A DNA stretch of 64,000 bases from Prostheceraeus crozeri (Eukaryota > Platyhelminthes > Polycladida > Euryleptidae). The stretch spans positions 37,783 through 101,782 of the forward strand of contig CAJQUW010016855.1 of NCBI GenBank assembly GCA_907163375.1, written 5' to 3'. The translations under genes were made by a program, and so were the position numbers. Below the pieces are notes generated by a model that was not told the origin of the DNA, did no database searches, and saw nothing but the letters and a program-made list of their open reading frames with translations. Shown here in pieces: positions 46,661 to 56,819 of this stretch (positions within the stretch are counted from its first letter, which is position 1; every line of letters starts with the position of its first letter).

Positions 46661-47088
46661 GGATAACCTGTGCCATCGACTTCCGGGGTAACTTGTGCCA
46701 CGAAAATTGCCTAATTTCACAAAAATTGGTCTCACAACCTCAAAAATGAACCAATTTTGTTCATTCTTTTTCGCATCTCATACCAATACGCCACATAATA
46801 GGATATCTGAGTATTAACTAAATTGAAATAATGCATCAATGCTCACCACATAAAAGTTTTTTACATTTTGAAAAAGTGCAAAAAATGACTATTTTTCAAA
46901 CAAATCTCAGACAATCTGAATTTTTGTAGAAAGTCTCAGGACAGATGCAACTATTGCCAAATTGATTCAATTTTACAGGAAAAATAATTTCAAGACCGAT
47001 AATGTTATTATAAATCTTGCAGATGGATGTGAAGGTCCAAAAACGACCGTGGCACAAGTTACCCCAGTTGACGGCACCTGTGTTATTC
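46661..47088. mobile_element. MITE with GGGGTAACTTGTGCCACG repeats
   Basis: The left arm has GGATAACCTGTGCC, then GGGGTAACTTGTGCCACG. The right arm reversed has GAATAACACAGGTGCC, then the same 18-base core. Arms are about 42 bp with small indels. The interior is AT-rich and non-coding. No convincing target duplication is seen. Confidence 0.78.
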
Positions 47089-47791
47089 ATGACTATTTCA
47101 TTGAATTTGATGTCTTACATCTTTACAGGATAGTACAGCCGTGTGATTTTCACAAGATGCATAATTTATTTGTAATAGCATGATATGGACTAGTGCGCAG
47201 GTTTTATGAGTAGTCAGCAACCTTCAAAACGTCTGTGACTCTGTTTTCTGTTTCGTTGACTATAACTAGCAAATAGCAAGCGGTTTTGTGTGCTTGGAGC
47301 TTCATAAACTTTAATGTAGGCCTATCATATTGGTAGGCTACCATAATACCACGTATACCATAATACCATGTAGGCTTATGACTACGGGATCATGGTGTAA
47401 CTGCTGCCCTGTTCATTGTTTACTTGTAAAACAAGCCCCAGGTTGTGCATCTGCAAAGAAAACGTGTCAATTTAGTAACAGTGTACAGCGTACATATACA
47501 AGAAAACTATAAACTTAGTTCGCCAACCTCACATTTCCCCTTCATTCTTAGTACAACCCCTTCGCAACTGCTTTCAGACGAATGCTGCTGTATGGAGAGC
47601 ACGCTTGACGTGCTGGAAAAGCGCATTCTGGGTCGATGGGACAGAATCGAGAGATTTGAGACCATGAATGAGCATCAGCTTCCTTGACTCAGTGGGTTGC
47701 ACAGTTCTCAATGTAGCCTACATAAGCAGGGGTGTAGTTGAGGGTATACGCGGGTATACGCCGTATGGCCGTTGATAAAAATGATCGTTTA
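47089..47791. other. Non-coding spacer
   Basis: A short ATACCATAATACCA-type repeat lies at about 47340-47370. Otherwise nothing is recognised. Confidence 0.5.
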
Positions 47792-47799
47792 GCGTATTC

Positions 47800-48939
47800 C
47801 AGTGGTTCCCACCGATTTTTTTAGCCGACCCCATTTCCGCCATAGCTCATCTAATCGCGACCCCATGGGCTTTAAAAGAACTATATTTCAAAAACAGTCA
47901 ATTATCGCTATACATGTTATATTACTGAAACAGACTTGAATTAAGTCGGACTCAAATGATAATTACAACAAATAACTATTAACTAATAACAAAAAACATT
48001 ATTTCGATAAACGCACGATGTGCTCGTAGCGAGGTTCATAAGTTGTTAGAGAACAAACCAAACAGTCAAAAAGATGGGCATCAGTAATACGTGATCGGTA
48101 CTTAGTCTTTGCTTGCACCATATGTGAGAAACCTGCCTCGCACTAAATTTACTAAATTTAGTAAATCGAGTTACTAATTTTCGCGCGCTGACTAACTTTT
48201 TTAGTTTTGAGAATCTTAGTGTGGCATGAATAGAAGACATGATGCTCTCACCCTGAATCATCAGTATTTCAAGTATGAAATCAATCGGGCAGGTGGTTCA
48301 AAAGATAGAGCCATTCATGTACAAATACTTTCATCTTCTCCCGTTCATGTAATGCGTTTGCATGTACCTACTGTTGGTCACAGCTGACAGAGGTGAAGCG
48401 TCCTTCTCCTTCTAGTGGTTCATGCTCACACACACATATAACGAAGGTCACTGGAAAGATTGAACCACTGATGTGTCACGGAAGACTTAAGGAAATATTC
48501 GATGATCAGAGACCGGTTGCAGAATGCGATAGTTTAAATTTAAAAAGTCTCGCTGAGTTAGCGCAAATAGCAACCAACAGCGTCACACATACGAACAAAG
48601 TTATGAATATACCACATCAGCTGATTTACTTATAGGCCTACATTGTTCGTGTGAGTGAGTAAACTGGTGTCCATGCTGTGATATTTTGAAAGAAATCAAC
48701 TGGATTGGAGATGCTCGCATAGACACACCATTTGAAGCAGTGCTGCCACACCAGAACTGATAATAATATCAGCTCTTAATTTCATGAGAACGGATCCTCA
48801 TGCAGCATCGGCCGGGCGTGCAAAGATTATATCATTAGCTACAGAAATTGACCCCGCGACCCCCAGCGTATCTCGCGACCCCACGCATTGGTCACTGCGA
48901 CCCCACTTGGGGTCGCGACCCCGAATTTGAGAACCACTG
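47800..48939 (-). mobile_element. Internally deleted hAT, CAGTGGTTC ends, TSD GCGTATTC
   Basis: Termini are CAGTGGTTCCCACC and, reversed, CAGTGGTTCTCAAATTCG. An exact 8-bp duplication, GCGTATTC, flanks them at 47792-47799 and 48940-48947. Subterminal regions repeat GCGACCCCA and GGGTCGCGACC. The ends are the common hAT consensus CAGTGGTTCTCAA. At 1.14 kb it retains only a transposase tail. Confidence 0.95.
48003..48143 (-). pseudogene. hAT transposase C-terminal fragment
   Basis: The minus frame reads CEAGFSHMVQAKTKYRSRIT then DAHLFDCL and YEPRYEHIV. It matches the dimerisation-domain tail of GTF2IRD2/ZBED-type hAT transposases (CE..FS..K..YRSRLTD.HL). Everything upstream of it has been lost by internal deletion of the host element. 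Confidence 0.8.
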
Positions 48940-48947
48940 GCGTATTC

Positions 48948-49849
48948 CAACGGGAAGATATGACGCACATGTAAGTATCCGTGGGTATGCGCAATGTTTC
49001 CCAACCTGTTGATAATTGCATCTAGACAACTATATTATGTTTTCAGGAAATTATGCATGTTTTCTCTTCCAAACTGAAAATTTGATTTAACATTATCAGT
49101 AAAGTACAAATCTGGGAAACTACCTCAATTTTTCTTTCGTAATGTAGTCTTCAGCAAATATGTGTGTAAACATGAAGGACCAAGAAGACAGAAGCCGCTT
49201 GTTAATGCGATAAAAGCTCATTCGGATGCTTATCACCTGCTGTGACATTGTGTACATGGGTCAAGATCCTCTTGATTGATTCAGCAGATGTTATCCTCGG
49301 CAACAACACAAAGGTTGAACAAGTGCTTCCAAATCCGTGGGTGCGAAGACATGGACCATGCACAGAATATCGTGCCAATAAGAATGTTTCCGCCGTTCAA
49401 TTCGTTCTCAGCATTCCTTAAATATTCGCTGATAACAGACGAATTTACTTGATTCTATTTCAACATGGTCTTCAGACTGAATCTCAAGTTTCAACGATTC
49501 GCAGATATTTGATAAAATGCGGTAAGTAAATTGATGAAATTGATGCATTCACATTTAAGGCATAATGTGCATGTATAATATAATGTACATACAGTATTGG
49601 GCTACAATCCTACATGCACACTTAAGTGGAGTATGATAATCTGATTCAGAATGCATCTTTATCTGCATCTTACAAAAGCACGAGTTTAGCAACCACTGCG
49701 ATAAAAGAATGTACATGTACATGTAATGAACGTTGATTACGGTTATCATATATATCATATCAAATACAAAACATTATTACAAGTATATACAATAAGTAAT
49801 GGTACTCCCTGATCATATACATATTAACGATGCTAGGGAATGCGTCGTT
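48948..49849. other. Non-coding spacer
   Basis: No gene is recognised. A short (TGTACA)-type palindromic run, ACATGTACATGTA, lies at about 49710-49725. Confidence 0.5.
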
Positions 49850-50125
49850 CAAATTTCTGAAATCTTCTAAATGACAGTTTTATTTTAGCAACTTTAACTT
49901 TCGTTGCAATTATATATTTGTATTATATTATTATTATATAATAATTAATACGTTTCTCTCAATCACATTGAAATGAATGCCAGGGGGTTGGTCGCTCTGA
50001 TAGGGCAAAGGAACCCTGCTCAAATTTCTGAAATTTCCTTCTAGATGACAGTTTTATTTTAGCGACGTTGACTGACCACTCTCAATCATATTGAGATGAA
50101 CGCCAGGGGTTTGGCGTTTGGTGAT
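49850..50125. repeat. Imperfect 171-bp tandem duplication
   Basis: CAAATTTCTGAAAT...TGACAGTTTTATTTTAGC starts at 49850 and again at 50021. Each copy is followed by an AATCA(C/T)ATTGA(A/G)ATGAA(T/C)GCCAGGGG block. The second copy is shortened and runs up to the hAT fragment. Confidence 0.85.
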
Positions 50126-50159
50126 TTATACATTGGCTAATGAAACTGCTATTTGTAAT

Positions 50160-50970
50160 ATACACCTACAATTTCAATTTCAGGTTTCAGAACTTGCTGA
50201 AGAACTCGCTGTTTCTGAAAAGCAGGGAGCTATGGAAGATGCTCTTTCGAAACTACATTCAAGAGCGCAAGAGACAACCAATGCTGTGGTTAGAACAACA
50301 TATTATTATAGTATAGCCAATCAATTGATCATGCTCAGATTTCAGTAGCCTGGTTGAACTGCAAGAACTTAACGGTGTAGATTTAGGTGTTATTCTCTAC
50401 TCAAGGTATAGTGCTACTGACATGATAAATCATATATGTACGAAGATGAGAAAACTGATTGCTGAGCATATCGTTGCAACCGAAAGTAAGCTAGCAATCC
50501 TTATTGACAAATCAACCACTGCTGCGAATAAGACGATTATGGCAGTCCACATGAAAACTGACTTTGGTGATGGAGAACCCATTTTCGTGTTCTTAAGTCT
50601 AGTGGAATTAGACAGCCAGACAGCAGAATCTATTACCAATTCACTAACTCATTGCCTTACCAATTTCGGTTTCACAGAATCATATTTGCAGAAACACTGG
50701 GTTTCTTTCACTAGTGATGGTGCAGCCAACTTAACAGGTATCAAATCTGGAGTTGCAACGAGATTGAAGGTAGTCTATGAAAATTGCATTAAGACTATAC
50801 CATGTAGCTCCGCACAATGTGAGAGAGATTTTTCACTTATGACAAACTGCTCCAACTTGATGTTTATCAAGATAAGCGGTCCTGCTTTGAATCGGTGGAT
50901 CCCAAAGCCCTATGTGAAATCTTGGCTACTTCAACATCGAACTGCGGCTGACACGAAATCGAGAAAATAA
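50160..50970 (+). pseudogene. hAT transposase relic (KIAA1586/ZMYM6-like), internal deletion
   Basis: The first frame (50181-50340) has the N-terminal helical region ending in YYYSIANQ. After a frameshift near 50340 the frame continues SLVELQELNGVDLG and then opens as 50422-50970. That frame has LAILIDKSTTAANKT (first catalytic Asp region), VSFTSDGAANLTGIKSGVAT (second catalytic region) and then directly CSSAQCERDFSLM, the C-terminal dimerisation block. The several hundred residues normally between the second and third parts, including the CH.NH-type motif, are missing. The gene is therefore a deletion derivative, and its second frame still encodes a fused product. It is in a different hAT clade from the 5' element at 0.9-3.4 kb. 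Confidence 0.82.
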
Positions 50971-51178
50971 GTATGCGCGTTCCATTACCATGTGAAATAT
51001 TTTGTAACTTTTGTCAATAACGATAACTTCAAAGTTGTTCATGCGTTTTATTGCAAACCATTGTAAGCTTATTAGATAATCTACATTCTGTAAGATAATG
51101 TGTACATTTCACGTAATTATAGAATCCATGTTCTTGGTAAATGGTAATGTTAGTCAAAAAATAAATAGCCGTAGTTAC

Positions 51179-52818
51179 CAGGGTTGGCCGGTAAAAACCA
51201 CCCTGGTTTTCGGTGAAAACATGGTAAAAACCACCAGCTTTTGTCACCATTTTTCGGCTAAAACTTCCAAAAACTGGCTAAAACTATTTTTCCAGCATTG
51301 CTACTTAAGTTTTTTGGGTACATACAATATAAGGATCATCGTCACTCCTTACTTTATTGATGAACGTTAGTCGCAATAAGTTCACTTTACTTTTTCATCA
51401 TTCGATAAACATTTAGGCCTGTAGTTTCACAATGCAAACCTATCAATATCGCATTTCAATCAAGAATATGTTCCAAGTATAGGTGTAAGAATATGAATTA
51501 TTATAAAAAATATTGTTATAAAGCTGCTGTGCATTATTCTTCTAAGTGCGCACGCATTTTGTTGCTTTACGAATTTCATTCATTGTAAGATGCAACAGAC
51601 GTCCATGCTGGAAGAAAATCACTTGGCTCGGATTTCTACGATTAACCTCCCTGCTGATCTCATAGAATAGCTTGTCTTCTAAATCTGTGGCAAATGTCCC
51701 GTACCCATTGTGATTACACGAATATTACTGTGAAATTTATCCTGCACTCCCAGAAGGACTAGATTAAAAATTTTACGCTTCAACATTTTTCATGTCATGG
51801 TAATTTACCCTCACAGATTTAGAGGATAAGATTATGTTAAATGAACTTAAAACCGAAAGTAAAGTTTTGATTTGAGCTCAAAATATGGAAATTTCAAGAA
51901 CGTTAAACAAACTTGTATATCACAACAATGTCAAAATTGTTTGTCGCTCTCAGATTATATTAACAAGATCAATTTTACAGCTTACTGGACATATTCTTTT
52001 GTTGAGATTATAACTGAAGCTGTTTAGACCAAAGTGAACACTGTGGTTCAGACATGCATTATACCTCACTTTATCAAGATTGCTGGTGCGAACTATGTTA
52101 TTTAATTATTATTTGTTCTTACAAATCATGATTTCCTGCTACAGCCACAAACATTAGTATATTTAGTATATTTCTAAAAAAAGTAGAAATGCATTCTAAG
52201 TGATAGTTGCACACTGCTTGATTTGGGAGGTGAGACTTTCCGGCACTTTTGATAGAGTGTTTTCTCTGCGTTCATGAGATCTGGTTTGAATCTAGATCTA
52301 ATGAAACCTAAGCTACTATTAAAATAAGCTAATAAAGCCTAAGCTATGAACACTCAACACAGAAGAATGACAGTGGGATTATTGAAGCTCGTCCACATGA
52401 AGAAAGTGTGTTGCTTAATTTAGTTCTATGTATAAACCAGTTATATTTATATATTTATTTTCATTTTTCCATTCATTTGATGATAATTCTGTGAGTATCT
52501 AACAAAACTTCTGTTACATGAACCAAAGAGCCAAAATGGTGCTGAAGTCTACGTTTGTTCTTAAATCACAAGAAAATGGCAGAGCAATCGTAAAGAAAAA
52601 CAACATCGTTTGTCGTTCGTTATAAAAACCTGTGTAGTTCCATGACAGAATGAATGTCATGTTTTGGAAGATAAGAGTTGCAAACTGCGAAACCCCATGC
52701 ACCGTAATGCTTAAACCCCAACTTGCTGTCGATCATTTCGTGAAGAAATAGACTGATTTTTCGGAATTTTAGTTTTAGCCGGTTTTTATCAGTTTTAGCC
52801 GGCAAAAAGCCAACCATG
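51179..52818. mobile_element. Non-autonomous hAT with exact TSD GTAGTTAC
   Basis: The ends CAGGGTTGGCCGGT and (reversed) CATGGTTGGCTTTTTGCCGG are flanked by identical GTAGTTAC at 51171-51178 and 52819-52826. Subterminal zones are rich in GTAAAAACCACC on the left and TTTTAGCCGG(T/C) on the right. The 1640 bp show no transposase motif. The exact duplication indicates limited age. Confidence 0.93.
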
Positions 52819-52826
52819 GTAGTTAC

Positions 52827-53040
52827 ACACGCATGCAGTCACAGGTGTGTCATGTACTGCAATCTCAAGAAAGTATATGCAAGTAGACGTAACTGGTACA
52901 TACATGTAAGACTTGTTCAATGTGTTATGCCGTATTCTGGAAAAACAATTCAATTCAGTTCGTTATAATTACAGACATCAGCATGATATTATTCAACCAA
53001 GACATACAATTCAATATTCTATGTCTGTAGGCTTGCTGGA

Positions 53041-53078
<38 letters not shown>

Positions 53079-53290
53079 CAAAATATAGGCTATATATAGA
53101 TACCTATCTATAGTGAGTAATAAGGGAAAATAGAAAGTGATGAACGCCGCCAACCTATAATGCATTAAATTTATCACTTCATGAGATCTCTTAGTAAAAA
53201 ATGATTTGCATGCGCTTATTTGAGTCGGACTTCACTGTAAACTTTGCAATACCAAAGCTACTTACGAAATTGATGTACAAAACGAGGATA
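52827..53290. other. Non-coding spacer
   Basis: Contains the AT microsatellite listed separately. No gene is recognised. Confidence 0.5.
53044..53076. repeat. (AT)n microsatellite
   Basis: Sixteen uninterrupted AT units, followed by AGGCAAAATATAGGCTATATATAG. Confidence 0.97.
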
Positions 53291-53436
53291 ACAAAATGTA
53301 CGAAAGCACTATTGTTCGTGCTCATACACTACCAAAGCGATTGGCTTTCTTATTGGATTATCTTTATCATCCAATAGGAAAGCCAACTGCTTTCGTAGTG
53401 TATGAAAACGAACAATAGTGCTTTCGTACATTTTGT
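53291..53436. repeat. Long hairpin with 10-base loop (MITE or miRNA-like)
   Basis: Two arms of about 68 bases pair around TATCTTTATC. The outer 30 bases (ACAAAATGTACGAAAGCACT onward) match perfectly, and the inner part has a handful of mismatches near CATACACTAC and GGCTTTC. This is the shape of a snap-back MITE. It also has the length and bulge pattern of an animal pri-miRNA or hpRNA stem. Confidence 0.9.
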
Positions 53437-54148
53437 GATTCTCCATTTGAACATAGGTTTCTTAGTCAAAATCAGCCAGTTTTTATATTCCACAAGTTTC
53501 AGTGTTGATCGTATACCCAAAAGAAATTTTAGGACTCAATGCCTGTACATAAGTACCGTCAATCGCTCACAGACGTCTCATGTGAAGAGTCAGACTGAGT
53601 TCAGTCAAGAGTCAGGTTGGGTCCTGAGTAATGGCAATGAAGTTGGTGGTGACCTCATCGAAGTTTGCCCACACATTATAAGCTGTCTTTTTGCCGATTC
53701 CCATCGGAGGACACAACGTCACAACCTGTGAAAGAATGGTAGAGTTGAATTGAAGAGTTGAAGATAATGACAAAAGTTGAATTCGAGAAGCCGCTTCTAA
53801 ATACATATGCAGTGTAGATTTTATTTCCATTTACATGTAAAACATGCAAAAGCAAATGCATAATCATAAACATGTGCCCGAATAAACCATTAAATTCTAG
53901 TAATGAAACTGTTTTTATTTACCATGGTAGCCTGTTACTCATCATTCCATAACTGACCCGTGTTTCGTCCCCTTCGTTCTAATTGTCCCTGTTGACATTA
54001 ATCTGTTTCCCATGTGAACATTAATCCATGAAGTCGCATGCATGGCCTTCAACAACTGATGCATAGACGTCACCACTAGAGCTAGCATTAAAGGATAAAA
54101 GAACAAGTCAGATATTACTTATCATCAGTCTGTGTACAAACATGAACT
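53437..54148. other. Non-coding spacer
   Basis: No gene is recognised. Frames at 53402-53873 overlap on both strands. Confidence 0.5.
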
Positions 54149-54156
54149 GGTAATGC

Positions 54157-54968
54157 CATAGAGTAAGGACATAGGTAGAGTGTCGACTCAAAAAAATATC
54201 TGTATACAGTGAAAAATTTTATATCAAAAGATTCAGTTTTTTGAGGAGATTACGTTGCTGCTGTCCAAAAAATTATTTGAGCAATTTTTAAAAAGGTAAA
54301 TTTTTTACATTATTCCTGTATTTATATTCTACCGAGATGACGTCCTCCTTATAAGTAGCATGAAACAAGTTGGATATCAAAAGGAATGAATATTTGTTAA
54401 CAAGCATCATAATTAAGCGGAAATTAAGCTGACGATTTCATCATCTGCATTATAATGGAAGTCTTCATGAAAAAGTCGAGATCTGATCTGGCTATCTCGG
54501 CTGAAATTTCAAGTTTTTAATTCAATTTTCACCGGCATGATTTTATGATTCACCATATTTATGCTTCACTTCTTGAATCTGAATAGTGATTGAAATCATT
54601 GTCTTTGATTGTGTGATTTTGCTCTGTAAGTGGGAGGTTGTCTGTGATGTGATCACGCTTACGAAAATTCTTGAGGTTGAGCATGAAAGTAATAAGAACA
54701 TATCGAATTGCTCATTTAGCAAACATTACCTCTCCAAGACTGTCATGACACTGAGAATCTGTAAAATACCATCATTCCTTCGGCATTATTATCATGATCA
54801 TTCAATTCCGTAGTAATTTCTTCAAAACTGCAAAAATTTGCATATCTCACACTTGGAAACAATACCACTGTATCTCCCTCGAGTTCATTTAATAAAATCG
54901 AAAGTGTATACACATTGGGGATTTAATAAATGCGGAGTTACCACTCTACCTAATCTACTTACTCAATG
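54157..54968 (-). mobile_element. hAT-type MITE, CATAGAGTA family, copy C
   Basis: Ends are CATAGAGTAAGG...CTTACTCAATG with an exact 8-bp duplication, GGTAATGC, at 54149-54156 and 54969-54976. It is the inverted homologue of copies A (17431) and B (34744), sharing AAAGATTCAGTTTTTTGAG and GGAATGAATATTTG blocks. It is the least disrupted of the three copies and gives the family's correct borders. Confidence 0.9.
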
Positions 54969-54976
54969 GGTAATGC

Positions 54977-55748
54977 AAAAAATTTTCAGACATTTCAGGC
55001 TAGGCTAACCCTATAATATGCTGTAATCCTAATATGGAATGAGTGAAATGAAAGAATTCCTTTACAACATCGAGCTTACTCGCTCCATGGTGTTCGAGTA
55101 TAGATTTCTTTCCATTTGGTATCTGGCACATGTGAGATGGAATCGTTTATTTAAAATTTGTCAATGCATGTTTAGTAATCATTCTACACTTTTCATACCT
55201 TGAAGATGTTTACATGTACGTTCTATTGCACATCACTAAAACTGCACATCAGCACTTGATTTGCCAAATTTTCATTTTATCAATGTCCAGTCACAGTACT
55301 TATATTTCCTTACCCTAATCTTCTATGATGCAGTTGACAGTATAGTAAATATTCTTAGCATATTTGAATGCGTCATTTACCAAGTGTTTGTAATATTTCG
55401 TTTGTTCTGATGCTATTGATTGTTTGATTATGTTAATGGGTCCCAATTTTGCACAATAAGATTGCAATTTTCAGACATTATGTCTTTCAAAGCTATGTTT
55501 TCTTTTATTGTGGCAGAGAAAGAAGAAATAACACAAATTCGTAATGACAATTTGATCGCATGCCATGGCACAATTAACCTCATGATTGTGCATAATTTTT
55601 CTGAAAAGCAACTACATCGAGGAACTGAAAATGTGCAGTGTAATGAATACAATGACACTGAAACAAATGCGTCAAATGATGCGAAAAATACTCATTTTAA
55701 AAATTTGTAAGAATTTTACATGAACTGACACAGCCAACTTGAAGCCCC
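54977..55748. other. Non-coding stretch with a 96-codon frame of unknown origin
   Basis: A plus frame (55420-55710) contains FIVAEKEEITQIRNDN and NEYNDTETNASND. It has no recognised domain, and an antisense frame covers the same DNA. Confidence 0.4.
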
Positions 55749-55750
55749 TA

Positions 55751-56494
55751 CACTGTAAATCGCTGGATACGAAAATTACATACAAACATATACCAAAATT
55801 ACATACAATTTGAAACTAACATCTGATACGAGATTCTCGTATGTTTACAGAGATCTGGTATATTTTTCATACCAAATCTCATTTACCTTCGTATGTGATT
55901 GGTATGTAGCGATACGAACTATTCTATCTGTGATTGGATGTTTTACACTGAAATACGAATTGTTGGTATGTTTTATATACTAGACCCGATGCAAATTCAT
56001 CCTTATTCGTATGCATCTGGTATCCATTTGGTATGTGCAGCTTTAAGTTACATAGCAAAAAAATGTATGTATTATATACTACTGTCAAATAACTTTTTTC
56101 AGTAATACCAGTCGCGAATATTTGTTGTTTGATAGAGTGATATTTAACTAGATTAGATTTATTGTGAATTATATGCCCGCGAGATTGTCGTTTTTGCTAC
56201 TTGTCTAGCAACATTAACAGGACGTTTAGTTAGCTCTACTTTATGAGCCAAGTTGATTAACGTCAATTCATTATTGATCTTTATTGACAAAAGTCTTGAA
56301 ATCAAGATACTTTGGAGATGATTGAAGATTTCTTTTAGCATTGTGCTAGTATGGCTTTAGTATGTAAAGCATACCACATTTGAAATAACATACGAGAAGC
56401 ATACAAATATATACCAAGAGAATACAGAAATATACCAAAAAAATATTTTGGTATGCATCCTTCGTATGTGATTGGTATTGAGCGATTTACAGTG
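55751..56494. mobile_element. Mariner-like MITE, intact ends, TA-flanked
   Basis: The ends CACTGTAAATCGCT face each other and are bracketed by TA (55749-55750 and 56495-56496), the duplication used by Tc1/mariner elements. Subterminal zones repeat TTCGTATGTGATTGGTAT and ACATACAA(A)-type words. There is no transposase in 744 bp. Related copies are at 12588 (solo end), 19336 and 63830. Confidence 0.9.
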
Positions 56495-56496
56495 TA

Positions 56497-56815
56497 CATC
56501 AATTATGCTGTAATCTAAAATCGCGTGCGCTTTCTAGCAGAAACATTTAGTTCTCTAATATATACTGATAATACATTTTCAATATGTTCGGATGATTTCA
56601 GCGGTCATTGGAATATTGATATCAGCGTTCTTCATAATACATCATACATTGTTGCGAACCGAACAAATCAATGTCGAATGTTCATCAACTAAGAGAAATC
56701 TCAAACTTAACAGGACGTCAAGAAGAGGTATCTTAAAGTCGGCGGCCACGTCCCAGTAAGACTACTGAAGCTTAAGAGCATTTCAGTATTTCGATATTTA
56801 TGTCGTTGTTATTGT
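56497..56815. other. Non-coding spacer
   Basis: No feature is recognised between the mariner-like MITE and the LINE 3' end. Confidence 0.5.
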
Positions 56816-56819
56816 TCAC

